Source of the DNA: Dicyema japonicum
Lineage: Eukaryota > Dicyemida > Rhombozoa > Dicyemidae
Direction of reading: 5' to 3'
Assembly (NCBI GenBank): GCA_011109175.1
Contig: RDEW01000004.1
Location: 892,030 to 956,029, forward strand
DNA: 64,000 nt
Part shown: in pieces, positions 20,610-32,114 of the stretch
How the letters are laid out: every line of letters starts with the position of its first letter
Position numbering within the stretch: the stretch's first letter is position 1
Position numbers and translations under genes: made by a program
The notes under the pieces: model-generated
What the model saw: only the letters and a program-made list of their open reading frames with translations
Told to the model about the DNA's origin: nothing
The model's database searches: none

Positions 20610-22389
20610 ATGTCGCTTCTTTTCATTTTATCTGTAATTCAAAATTAACACTATTTTTAGATTTCGCTCATCGACTCAGCCCAAAATGGTGAATTCCTTT
20701 GATAAAAATTTAGATAAAATCTTAACTTGCTATTACACGAACTGGGCAGTTTACAGAAATGGGAATGCCAAGTACGACGCCAAGTACATGTACCCTTACC
20801 TTTGCACATATATGTACGCGTTTGCGAATATCGACTACCAAACTCTGACTATAGTACCGAGTGATCCCTGGTCTGACATGCCAGGTGTTAGTCTATGACT
20901 CAATTTAGATGGACTTGGTAACTTTGGAAAAGTCACATCGCTAAAGAAAATCAATCCTGACTTAAAGGTCCTTGTGTCTATTGGAGGATGGGCGAGACAG
21001 ATACAGGAATTTAACCATGCCTCGGGGAGTGAAAAAAACAGAAAATTGTTTGCAAAAAATGCAAAAAAATTTCTTAAAAAATTCAACTTTGATGGATTAG
21101 ACGTTGATTGGGAATATCCAAGTGACAAGAACAAATTCTCTCTTTTGCTTAAAGTCCTAACATAAATGTAATTCTAAGGCACTTCGTGAGGAATTGAAAA
21201 TGGACAGTTCGGAATCATATTTGCTGACGGCCGCAGTTTCCGCAGGAGCAGGGACGTCTTCAGTTTCCTATGACATTCCATCGATTTCCAAGTAAAGGTG
21301 TTCTCGGATTCTACTAGATATCTTGATCAAATCTACGTCATGACTTATGACTTCTATGGCCAATTTTCAAGCGTGGTTGGGCATCACAGCGGGTTGTACT
21401 GCTCGGATAATAACGACCAATTCTGCACAGTATCTAGAATATTCAGTTTAGGATTTTGCCGTAAAATATTGGAACAAACACGGAGCTCCACTATCAAAGA
21501 TTTCGATTGGCGTTCCTACATATGCTCAGGGATTTAAGACTAATACAAAAAAACCACGTGCTGGAGATGAAAAAATTGGTGGAACTCCACAAGGAAGTAT
21601 ATTGTACAATAGCGGGATCCTGGCTTATCTTGAAGTCCCTGTCTTTTGATAAATTTAGTACTGTAATGAAGGATATAGAAATGTCTGGGACGACACCCAA
21701 AAAGTGGCTCACGGAGAAAAAGATCACTATTGGCTCGGATATGAGACCATAGAAAGCATTCGAGAGAAAGTTACAAATTCAAATATCTTAGGCAAATTAT
21801 GTCAAAGAGAAAGGATTGGCTGGAATGTTTGTGTGGAATCTAGATTTGGACGACTTTTCAGGAAAAGAATGCAACAACGGAAAGAGTCCTTTGATTGGGG
21901 AGATCCACAAGGAACTCAACATTTATCCAGGAATTGTGATTAATTTCTCTAAATCAAGGACTGGGAATCACGATTCGAGACAAAATATATTTCCAGTATT
22001 TCAACAACGATCAATCGAGACTCCAATCCAAGTGCGAAAAGGACGACTGAAGATGAGACACCACGTGGGCAATCTTCAACTAATTATATTACTCAAAAGA
22101 AATACCCGACTAGTGAAAGTCAGATGACACTCAATAACTCCCCGATTACTCAAGAACCACCAACTGAAAATACTGACGTCAATAATATTGATTTAAGTTT
22201 TTATTATAATAATTTTTAGGCAAGGGTTGCACCAAAGCCGGAGTTTTTGCTCTCCACGGATGTAAAACATTTATTAACTGCGGATTTGTTGGTCAGATTG
22301 CCCACGTTTTTAAATGTCCGGCAACGTTACTTTTTGATGAAAATTTGAAGACTTGTAATTATCCATATTTGGTTGATTGCAATGTCTAA
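20610..22389 (+). CDS. Secreted GH18 chitinase with CBM14 chitin-binding domain
   Basis: Hydrolyses chitin outside the cell. 512 residues from eleven exons; introns of 27, 25, 24, 25, 26, 22, 24, 22, 23 and 23 nt. Signal peptide MSLLFILSISLIDSA with likely cleavage before QN. GH18 barrel: ILTCYYTNWAVYR (strand 1), VLVSIGGW, FDGLDVDWEYP (catalytic DxxDxDxE complete), VMTYDFYGQF, and the C-terminal GMFVWNLDLDDFSG. Then a Ser/Thr/Asn-rich linker (~60 residues) and a peritrophin-A (CBM14) domain with six cysteines from GKGCTKAGVFALHGC to YLVDCNV. Without splicing the frame seems broken by about ten stops; spliced it is intact. Expected lengths for animal chitinases are 400-550 aa. The role in the parasite's life (host cephalopod tissue, own embryo, or digestion) cannot be read from the sequence. 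Confidence 0.95.
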
Positions 22390-22426
22390 TTTAATCTCAC
22401 TAATTCTTAGTTAATTTCTGACGTTC

Positions 22427-22709
22427 GGGGGTTTTAATTAAAAGAATGTTACTTTAAAAATATTTTATGAACTTTGACCTGTCTAGATTTGGATTTGTGG
22501 TTATCGGGGAACTCTTCTAAACTTATCTGGATTCTTTCCATAATAACCATTTCCTTAAATTTTGTGCTGTTTTTGCCAAAAGAGAAATCTTGGGATTGGT
22601 TTGGTCGAATTCATTAAAAAAGACTAGCAGATGCTTTTTTATGTAATTTAACATGTGGGGGTTTTAATTAAAAGAATGTTACTTTAAAAATATTTAATGA
22701 ACTTTGACC
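22427..22709 (+). repeat. 53-bp direct repeat pair 3' of chitinase
   Basis: 22427-22479 and 22657-22709 are identical but for one base (GGGGGTTTTAATTAAAAGAA ... GAACTTTGACC), 177 bp apart. The first copy lies 37 nt after the chitinase stop. Could be a duplicated 3' UTR or two ends of a small insertion. Confidence 0.85.
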
Positions 22710-22937
22710 ACTCGATTTGTTGGTTAATCGTTTGGAAGTTGGGTTGAGGACTTACCCTTGGTGCACTACAGCATTGTTTCTCAACCTTTTGTATCGCCCC
22801 TGTAAAAAAATTATCGGCCCGGTCTCCATTAAGTCCTGCAGGCATTGAGGCGCAATGGAGTTACCTCGCATAATCGCGAGTCCAATGTTCTGGAAAATCC
22901 AAACTTTAATTATTAATTTTTATTAAAAAAGTGTTAA

Positions 22938-23092
22938 TATGTCCAATGACCTAGGTGAAGGTTTACCATTCTATATTTGGGATAATTTTCGTAAGATCTA
23001 CTCTGATGTCCCCTTCTTCACGGATACTCAAATCATTACGCCTCTTAAGGATAACAACGTTGAAGAAGATTTTCCCATAATTTCGGTAATCG
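22938..23092 (+). CDS. Possible first exon of an unknown gene
   Basis: ATG at 22938 opens MSNDLGEGLPFYIWDNFRKI and continues with acidic residues to DFPIIS, where a GTAATC donor-like sequence follows. Codon use resembles the host genes. No downstream exon could be joined: hAT-like DNA begins at ~23145. Not recognised; perhaps a gene cut by the insertion. Confidence 0.3.
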
Positions 23093-23144
23093 TAGTTTTA
23101 TAGCATTCAAGTATCTTTAAAATGTTACATTATCATTAGAGAGA

Positions 23145-23420
23145 TTTTTTTTGACTTAATAAATACGATATTTTGACCTAAAAAATTGACTTAATTGACT
23201 TTAAAAATTCAAAATTATTACTTTTTTTTTAACCTTTTTTGACCTTATGAAAAATTTATCTAAAAATGATGAAGGCTTGCAAGATGCTGAAAACCTTTTA
23301 AAATGTCTTTCTACTTCAATTGCAGTGAAACAATTTTTCTCCCGTTTGAAAAAACAGATGTCTAAAGATAGAAATTTCAATGAAAACATTATTGAAAAAT
23401 ATTTCATGCTAAATTAAAAT
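23145..23420 (+). mobile_element. hAT remnant: terminal AT-rich block and transposase C terminus
   Basis: 23146-23250 is the reverse complement of the AT-rich terminal block at 38930-39050 (TTGACTTAATTGACTTTAAA ...). Then AENLLKCLSTSIAVKQFFSR and LKKQMSKDRN end at a TAA at 23416, resembling the hAT C-terminal dimerisation block (S...VER.FS.LK). Confidence 0.45.
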
Positions 23421-23694
23421 TTCTCTAACAATACATAGTTTTTAGAACGTAGCAGTTAAAGTAAGTAATTAAGTATTCCCGCTATTTCACAGTAGGCGCC
23501 CGAGATTTTTTTCAATGTTTTCTCCATGGTTCCACAGCATAAAAGGTAGAAGACTTCCATTCTTTGCAGTTGTGAGAACCCGGTTAGTGGAGTGGTGGTC
23601 TTTTTTTGTGCCACTCTGGCACTGGTCGCCAGCTGAGACAGGTAGATCATATACGTTACAAAAAAACAATGCACTTTACAAGATTCCACATTAG

Positions 23695-23965
23695 CTATCG
23701 CTCCCCCAGACAAAACAAACACTTTATTTTAAGCAAAGAACAGTTATCATAACTAATAGATGAGGGAGAACCTAGGAATACTCTTCATTTCTTTTCTTTT
23801 TTGAGGGTATGTCCTATATAGATGATCCGGTTCCGATGTGAAATATTCACTCGTTAAGCCAAAGCATAGGGATACGTGGAACCTTCAACCGAAATTTACA
23901 GTATCGTGATTCGTACTAAGGACCTTCAGTTCTTTTGTCCGGCACCCGTTGCACTGCGCCACATG
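23695..23965 (-). repeat. SINE-A copy, diverged
   Basis: Reverse complement order: ATCGCTCCCCCAGACAAAAC (tail), AGAACAGTTATCATAACTAA, GATCCGGTTCCGA, CGTGGAACCTTCAACC, and a worn head ending GCACTGCGCCACATGA. Confidence 0.75.
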
Positions 23966-23999
23966 ATTATTTTAAAACCCCAAGACAGCCAAGAAAGAA

Positions 24000-24660
24000 A
24001 GAATTAACTCGCTAAATTAAATAATCCAGCGTCCAAAATCTCTCGAATTCTCTTCGAATGCTCGGTCAGTGAAACAACAGCGTTTCTGAAGTGTCTTCTT
24101 TTATTTCTGCAGAGGAGTTCTACAGGAGTGCACTTTTTTTAATGCCGATCTGAATTCCTCCACATGAACCACCTTCTCTCTGAATGGGTTTCTAGCTCAT
24201 TGCACATACATAGGAAACCCTGGCCATTTCTCACCATCGCCTCCTCTGAAATGAGACGGGGATGGATGTGAAGTCTGATTGAATATGCCTCATGATCTTC
24301 TGTCTGAGAGAGTTCATACGATTCACCCACGTAGAAGGAATAGCGAATTTCCAGGCAGAACAGGCATATTCAATCGCCGGTGCAATAACTTGGAGATATA
24401 CTTTGCTGATAGAAGCAGTAGGAGAGAAGGGAGTCTTCTTTATGGTAGCTTTTAGGACGTTCCATTTTCGAAGACCCTTGGATAACACTTCTTCAGTGTG
24501 ACTGGTGAACGTCATAAGAGAGTCGAAAGTTACTCCAAGATCTTCTGGATTCGCGTATATGGATGAAAATGTTTCCGAGGAAAATCTCAAGTCCACCTTT
24601 AAATCTTCTGTCCGTAGTAAATAGGGTACACTGAGACTTGAATGCAGACACAGGGAGCAA
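24000..24660 (-). mobile_element. LINE-B-like fragment, post-RT region to C terminus
   Basis: Frame 24596-24231 reads DLRFSSETFSSIYANPEDLG, VTFDSLMTFTSHTEEVL, WNVLKATIKKTP and AIEYACSAWKFAIPSTWVNR: the region that follows RT in jockey-type elements. A shifted frame continues to VSLTEHSKRIREILDAG, which parallels the LINE-B end EEHRAKMRSLLERAG. Confidence 0.75.
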
Positions 24661-24724
24661 ATTCATGGATAGCCAGTCACATACCTGGAGGTCCTAGGTG
24701 TTTGAGGTTTTTTTTATATTCTGT

Positions 24725-25720
24725 AGGTTTAGCGAGCATAATGATGGTGGCTTTTAACGGCTACTGATATTTATTCAAAATATGCTGTTACAAAAAGCTT
24801 AAAGAAAAAAAGTGGTTCGGAAGTTGCTGACAACCTTGAGGATATATTCATGGATTATGGACCATGTTTATATTTACAGTCGGACAATGGCTCCGAGTTT
24901 AAAAACTCATATATCACTGCAATTTGCAAGAAATATAACATTATTCAAATTCATTCACGTCCAAACAACCCACGTTGTCTAGGTATACAATTGAATTATT
25001 TTTATTTTAGGAATTTTTTTTTTAACAATTAAACAAATATCAGTTGAGGAAGCCTGCTGCGTGGATTGCGAACGAGTTCCCTCGGAGTATGGCTATTCCA
25101 ATCTTTTGTCTTAGCCATAGCCCTTCTCGTTGATCCCATCAGACTTTGTCGAAGATGTTATCGGATGATTCAAATAAATGTTGGAAAAAACAGATTAAAA
25201 AAGCTGTCCAATTTTATAATCTTAGTTATCATAGTTCAACAGGTTGTATGACCTTATATATAAATTAGGTGACAATCCGTTTCGTCGTTACAGAGGCATC
25301 AAAGGATTTAATCCAATTCTCCCTTATGTAGGCTACATTGAAAAAAATGATGAAGCAGTTGTGAATGGTTTGAGAGTTAAGCGAAAATTTAGAAACTCAA
25401 ATTGAAACAGAGAGATTCGTTAAATCAAGTGGAGAGGCAGGTTATCAATTTTTTTATTATTTCATAGAATTTGACTTTATACATTGTCCATTAGATTTGA
25501 ATTCCCCTTATTTCAAAAGAATGAACAGATAAATGTGTGTTCATTGCTCAAAATACTCATTCGAGAAAGGAGATGAGGTTAGTTAATTACATTGACAATA
25601 TAGGTTTTCGTAAAAAAGACCATGGTACAAATCCCTCGCTAAAGTTAGGAAAATTTGAATTTCCCTACAGTGAAAAAGTGAAAGTCGTAGATATGTCAAC
25701 TCTAATTTCGACATTTTGAA
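24725..25720 (+). mobile_element. Integrase-bearing element, copy 1 (interrupted by an RNA retrocopy)
   Basis: Integrase core: TATDIYSKYAV (first Asp), FMDYGPCLYLQSDNGSEFKN (second Asp), IIQIHSRPNNPR. At 24984 the frame meets GTATACAATTGAATT...TTTTAG, a 28-nt intron-like stretch, then the retroposed RNA (25024-25137) sits where the catalytic Glu segment should be. After it come LSKMLSDDSNKCW, the YRGIKGFN block and KKDHGTNPSLKLGKF. Matches copy 2 at 54270-55700. Integrase of the type shared by Ty3/Gypsy and Ginger elements; dead. Confidence 0.75.
25024..25137 (-). repeat. Retroposed structured RNA, copy 2
   Basis: 114-nt body with 10-nt A tail (T run at 25014-25023), ~97% identical to copy 1; here the 8-bp stem TATGGCTA/TAGCCATA is perfect. 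No clear target duplication. Inserted in the integrase element. Confidence 0.8.
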
Positions 25721-26540
25721 TATTGATTGAACCAAATGTCCTTTCAATTTCCTGCTTCTTTCGATTCCATAAATTCGACAAAGATGAAGATGGATGCACT
25801 TTATCACTTCATTATGTCTTCGGAGATAATCACTATTTTGCATTTTACCACACTGAGTGGCCAAATGATCAACAATTTTTTTGCTTTCTTTACAATGGTT
25901 GCATAATGACCACGTGTGTGCAAAAATCAAATTCCTATCTTACAGAAAACAGTACAATGCTTCGCTCCGTGGGCCGTTATTTCCCTTGTATAACCATTCC
26001 GAGGAAGTATATAGGTCGACATTTGTTTCATCAATACATCTGAACAAAATAGAATGTAAGGTTCTGCAATAAATTTTATTTAATAAATATTTCCTCTGAG
26101 TGTCCTTGAGAGACTTAATATCCATGCTTTCCTTGTCGGCAATTGCATATTTAGAGGCAAGAAATCCTGTGATTGTAGCCAAGTGCCATTTTTTGTCTTT
26201 ATTGCTCGCAGAATCCCCGACCTTCGCAAACACACAGTCGATTGTTTTTCCAAACTTTAAAAAGAACTGGAAAAGTATTAATTCGCTCTTAAACGAAATT
26301 GAGGTAAGTCCTCTTCCAAAAGTCTTCCTGTCCAAATACAGCCTCTTTTTATTTGCAGGTTTGAGGTGCAACTTGAGTAAGCTAGGAAAATTGCGTACTC
26401 ATTTATTGCGCGAAATAAGTTCACAGAATTTAACTTTGTTTTTGAAAGCATGGTTATTCTCTTCTTAACATTTTCAAGTATGGACTCCATAACTTTGCTT
26501 TTAAGAACATTACTTCCCTCATCTTCAAAAACACCCAAAT
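25700..26540 (-). mobile_element. Non-LTR retrotransposon fragment with C-terminal zinc finger
   Basis: Frames 26538-26278 and 26371-25940 and 25930-25700 join to give GVFEDEGSNVLKSKVM, KKWHLATITGFLASKYAIAD, YCRTLHSILFRCIDETNVDL, SEWLYKGNNGPRSEALYCFL, then the finger SLCNHCKESKKIVDHLATQC and YLRRHNEVIKCIHLHLCR. This RT-thumb plus CCHC plus RRHNEV order belongs to elements with a restriction-like endonuclease, as in 12590-13260. Confidence 0.75.
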
Positions 26541-26781
26541 ATCGATATCCACTGAATCCTTCCAGTTCAGTTTGTATCTACTAAATTGAACAGGGAGTAT
26601 TTGAGGTACTTGGAAGTTTATAGAAAAATCCAAGCATATTTTTAAGAGGAAACTTAAGAACGTATCCTTTGGCGCACTTAATGCGAATTTTCTTGTGCAT
26701 AGTGCAAGAGGATAATAGTAAACAGCTGGACAATATCATCGCTAGAAGGGGAGAAAAGACACATTAAAAAGTTAGTCTGGA

Positions 26782-26946
26782 TCAGTGGTTCTCAACTGCG
26801 GGCCAAATCAATAATTAACAATTGGTTCACGGGCCGCAAAATTTTTAAGAAAATTAAACTTTATTAACTAAAATTAATGTGAGAATTGAATCTGCTTTCC
26901 ATTTACTATTCTTTCAAAACAGGAACTCAGTTTTGATGACGACGTA
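26782..26946 (+). repeat. hAT-like non-autonomous sequence
   Basis: CAGTGGTTCTCAACTGCGGG at 26784 is a typical hAT terminus, followed by CGGGCCGCAAAAT; 26868-26946 is shared with 2698-2775. The far end is not identified. Confidence 0.5.
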
Positions 26947-27075
26947 GAAGAGTGCAGTGTGACGATTGCCGGGCTAGAGGCTTGAAGGTCGCTCGTTCGA
27001 ATCCCGATACAGCACATTTCGGTTAAAGGTTCCACGCATCAATATGCTTTGGCTTGAATAGTAAACTTTACCGTC
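26947..27075 (+). repeat. SINE-A-type head fragment
   Basis: GAAGAGTGCAGTGTGACG then box B CGTTCGAATCCCG (26994-27006) and GGTTCCACGCATC (27029-27041), in SINE-A order; truncated before the body. Confidence 0.65.
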
Positions 27076-27353
27076 ATAGGAACAAAATGTCAAATATACT
27101 AAAGTCCTCTCATGTGCTGCACATGTGACTATCTTTTCCACTAGGTTATTCAAGATATTCAGTTTTCTTGTTTAATGAATTTCAAAATACTACTGTGATA
27201 TTAAAACATCCAAAGTCAAGCATAACAGTAGCATTAACCAAGAATTTTAATTGAATCAAATTCCCCAAAGTCATATTACACGCTTCAAAAATAATTGCTA
27301 AATATTTTTCTTTATAAACAAATTTTTTAAACGATTTTTGCAATTTTGAGAAA

Positions 27354-27549
27354 ATGAATCTTCTATTTTACACATTATTTTTTGCTTTCGCCGGTAATCT
27401 ATTTGAAGCAATTTTAGACAACAAGCAATATACCAGAACATTAGAGGTGGCGACTGTTATCGATGACGGATTTGTTTTCATTTTATATTTTACGCATAGC
27501 AAAAAGGCTTCGACTACAATGAGGATCAAATGAGAGAGTATGTAAATAA
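27354..27549 (+). CDS. Probable secreted M12-type metalloprotease, 5' end only (cut by assembly gap)
   Basis: ATG at 27354 opens a signal peptide (MNLLFYTLFFAFAG). One 26-nt intron (donor GTTTTCATTT, acceptor CGCATAG) joins LEVATVIDDGF to QKGFDYNEDQMREY, where a GTAAAT donor precedes the N run. EVATVIDDGF..GFDYNEDQMREY resembles the start of reprolysin/astacin-like M12 catalytic domains ('VELVVVVD...F.KF..NE..MREYV'). The zinc site would be in the gap. If right, there is no long prodomain. Tentative. Confidence 0.4.
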
Positions 27550-28147
27550 NNNNNNNNNNNNNNNNNNNNNNNNNNNNNNNNNNNNNNNNNNNNNNNNNNN
27601 NNNNNNNNNNNNNNNNNNNNNNNNNNNNNNNNNNNNNNNNNNNNNNNNNNNNNNNNNNNNNNNNNNNNNNNNNNNNNNNNNNNNNNNNNNNNNNNNNNNN
27701 NNNNNNNNNNNNNNNNNNNNNNNNNNNNNNNNNNNNNNNNNNNNNNNNNNNNNNNNNNNNNNNNNNNNNNNNNNNNNNNNNNNNNNNNNNNNNNNNNNNN
27801 NNNNNNNNNNNNNNNNNNNNNNNNNNNNNNNNNNNNNNNNNNNNNNNNNNNNNNNNNNNNNNNNNNNNNNNNNNNNNNNNNNNNNNNNNNNNNNNNNNNN
27901 NNNNNNNNNNNNNNNNNNNNNNNNNNNNNNNNNNNNNNNNNNNNNNNNNNNNNNNNNNNNNNNNNNNNNNNNNNNNNNNNNNNNNNNNNNNNNNNNNNNN
28001 NNNNNNNNNNNNNNNNNNNNNNNNNNNNNNNNNNNNNNNNNNNNNNNNNNNNNNNNNNNNNNNNNNNNNNNNNNNNNNNNNNNNNNNNNNNNNNNNNNNN
28101 NNNNNNNNNNNNNNNNNNNNNNNNNNNNNNNNNNNNNNNNNNNNNNN
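27550..28147. other. Assembly gap (598 N)
   Basis: Run of N. It hides the rest of the metalloprotease-like gene and possibly the true 3' end of ROCK. A single N also occurs at 39169. Confidence 0.99.
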
Positions 28148-28291
28148 TATAATCAAACATAGAAATGATTTTGGTAAAATAAAGCGATAAGGCAAATTGA
28201 TGGAGCGTTAAATTGACAACTCTCAATTTGAATGGATTTAGCTGCGTTGTCAAAAAACTAATTTTCATAAAATGATAATAGGACTAAAATC

Positions 28292-29722
<1,431 letters not shown>

Positions 29723-29847
29723 CGATTGACAAAGCTTTTAAAATTTATGTGTTTTCGAACAGCAGAGAATGAGCAGTCCTGTACGAGCACACTTATGGCG
29801 TCCTATGACAGTCACACAAAAAAATCACCAAAAGAGCGTCGACGGAA

Positions 29848-29976
29848 ATGATGGAGGACGATTCAGAGATTTTTGAGAGAATGGATTTGATACGGGTAAA
29901 TGTATCATCACTAACCATATGTAGATTATGGGATGAATTAATTACAACTAAAATAGTTTTTTTAAATTTATCTTAA
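29848..29976 (+). CDS. Small ORF divergent from ROCK, possible first exon
   Basis: ATG ATG at 29848 opens MMEDDSEIFERMDLIR; a GTAAAT...TATGTAG stretch (29 nt) could be an intron, after which LWDELITTK follows. Starts 125 nt from the ROCK ATG on the other strand, as expected of a shared promoter. No family recognised. Confidence 0.25.
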   Translation: MMEDDSEIFERMDLIRVNVSSLTICRLWDELITTKIVFLNLS

Positions 29977-30367
29977 TTAAACAAAAATATATATATTTGT
30001 AATAATTAATTTTTAAATATTTTAACCATAAAAACTATAAATGGACATATTTAATTTTTCTATTTCAAAGAAATATACATTTTTGGAATTAAATTCATAA
30101 AAAATGGAGCCTCGAGAAATCATTAAAAACCAAGACCTAAACACAGTTGGCTGTGGCTGTGACGTCCCTCAACTGCACCTATGTCTAAAACACCCCTTAA
30201 GAAATCTTGCTTATTAAAAATCAAGACTTAACACAATTTGTAAATCTGAGCACTTGGATGCAATTTTTACTAAGACCTGATGTGGATTATTCGGGCACAT
30301 ATTACGGATGTATCACATCTTCCTGCTTACGAAATTATGGAATCATACTTCTTCTTATCAGGCGCTT
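29977..30367. other. No gene seen
   Basis: AT-rich. A phrase ATTAAAAACCAAGACCTAAA (30122-30141) is repeated imperfectly at ~30217-30236. Confidence 0.3.
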
Positions 30368-30598
30368 TTAGAGAGAGCCACGAAGAACTTTGCCATCAAT
30401 AATGAACATCGATCTAAAACATGTTAAAATGGCATTAGAAGACGCAGATGAGTTAGACAGCTCGAGAAGAGCGTGAAGGAGTCTAACAGATGGATCATCT
30501 GGGGGGTGGGATAAGCCATGGGTAGGATATAACTTTCTTAGTTTATTAATTTTTAATGAACTTTGAAAGATATTTGGCTGAGTTTGGTGATCTAACAT
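30368..30598 (-). CDS. Hypothetical 76-codon frame
   Basis: MLDHQTQPNIFQSSLKINKL then DDPSVRLLHALLELSNSS and SSNAILTCFRSM. The second half looks helical and faintly like the N-terminal part of eIF2B-alpha/delta folds, but not enough to name. No exon could be added on either side. Confidence 0.2.
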   Translation of the reverse strand: MLDHQTQPNIFQSSLKINKLRKLYPTHGLSHPPDDPSVRLLHALLELSNSSASSNAILTCFRSMFIIDGKVLRGSL

Positions 30599-31039
30599 GG
30601 AATTAAGGCGAAGTCATATCTGTTCCTTGCCGACTCGTAGATCTGACACGTGCTTATTGTGAGGACACTTCAAGAGGCGAGGTGATTCATTTGAAAGAAA
30701 AGATGGGATGGAGATGAGTCAACGGTGAGGTTTTCTAATGATTTCTTGAAATAGAGTATGACTGATTGAGCATCCATTGACTCATGACTCATTTTACTAG
30801 AATGACCCAGTCTAAGGAAATTGCCTGCCCAATTTATTCACAATTCGGGAAACTGCCAACAGAGTTATCGCTTTAATTCTCAGCATATACCCCTTGAAGT
30901 GCTTCCACTCGCAGCGACTATTCCTAAAGACGGTCAACCTTCAAACAGGTCACCTCTACAAAATCCTTCTCTGATACCTTGAACCTCCCCAAATATGAGC
31001 TGACTTAAGGCCAAGTGGAAAAAGAAGTAGTATTTGCTG

Positions 31040-31115
31040 GTATCAGCTTCTCCCTTGTTCGTCTGGGATCATTTAGTTAGCTGAGGACATTTCTCTTTTA
31101 ACCCAGTGATCAATG
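31040..31115 (+). repeat. SINE-B fragment (3' half)
   Basis: TCGTCTGGGATCATTTAGTTAG and TTTAACCCAGTGATC match the 3' half of SINE-B; no (TAA)n tail left. 30600-31039 holds nothing I recognise. Confidence 0.55.
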
Positions 31116-31129
31116 ACAATAAATAGATT

Positions 31130-31515
31130 GAGTCGAATTAGGAGAGGCTGAACGTCTGATAATATCGGAAGTGCGTGTGTTCGAATCGGAAAAATGGAGT
31201 TTTAAGCGAAGGTCAAATCTCGTCTAACAGATCCCATCCGTGAGGTGACGATTCCTTCTGGCACGACACAGTAGTTGATAGGGATCTTCTTACTATCTCC
31301 CTGACCAGATTCACTGGTGAAGATTACCATTATAAAAACTCTTCCGTCGAAGAATGAAGAGATGTCCGCGACAGTAGGATGTGTGATTAAAATGGAAGAG
31401 GTCGAACCTCTGTTTCGAAACAGAAGCCTGTAGTGGACTATTGGAGGGTCGATTGGTCGGTATAAGCAGACGTTCGCCCTTAGGTTCCTTCCTTGGATTA
31501 ATTAGTTATGATTAA
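31130..31515 (+). repeat. SINE-C copy 2, with tRNA-like head
   Basis: Head has GTGTTCGAATCGG (31168-31180, box-B-like). Body aligns with 15230-15545 (TCTTACTATCTCCCTGACC, TTCCGTCGAAGAATGAAGAG, GTAGGATGTGTGATTAAAAT, GGTCGGTATAAGCAGACGTT). Truncated just before the tail. Confidence 0.7.
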
Positions 31516-32114
31516 GGCAATTTTTGTCAATAAAGTCAAAAATATGTTCTTTAAAATTGTTTAAAACTTATAAAAATGTGATTTTTAATCAAAATATTAT
31601 ATAAATCAAAATTTAATTTTTTAGGTCAATAAAGTCAAAATTTTTATTGATTTTTTATTTTTATTTATTAATTTTTAGAGTTTTTGAATAAACACAAGCG
31701 TGTCATCAACTGTTGTGCCGCATTTAAACCACGAAAGTCGTTGAAAAGGTTAAGACCGTTATTAGAGAATATCCTGGTGAATTTTCTATCAACTCAAGAA
31801 TTTTTAACAACAGCTTTTTATTGAGTCTTTTGTCTAAGAAATATTTCAAACTAACAAGTTTATCATTTTTATTAGTATTTTACAGGTGCTACTGTAAAAA
31901 TATCTGATTTTCTCATTCCATTCACTGACTCTACGATCACTGAGGTCACTAATGCTTAGTCGAATATGATTTTCCTTGCATAAGTTGAACAGTAAATTTA
32001 AAAGACTTGTTTGAGGGTATAGGATATCGTTTTACTTACTTCTATGTAAAAGTGTAGAAAATTTATGGAAAAGTAACTTGACCGAAGCTATTTTTGAGTT
32101 TTTTACTAATAAGA
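31516..32114. repeat. AT-rich terminal-type sequence plus unassigned DNA
   Basis: 31517-31545 (GGCAATTTTTGTCAATAAAG) is the inverted form of the ...CTTTATTGACAAAAATCGCCC ends at 19749-19781 and 38990-39051, probably one end of a hAT-like element. The rest to 32114 carries no frame I can support. Confidence 0.4.

Noticed and set aside
20878-20900. In-frame TGA in the chitinase frame, suggesting an altered genetic code or pseudogene
   Set aside because: The TGA lies in a 24-nt GT...AG intron; splicing restores the GH18 frame, and TGA serves as a normal stop in TCF, SLX1 and others.
27368-28268. Long open frames across 27.4-28.3 kb
   Set aside because: They consist almost wholly of N codons from the assembly gap.
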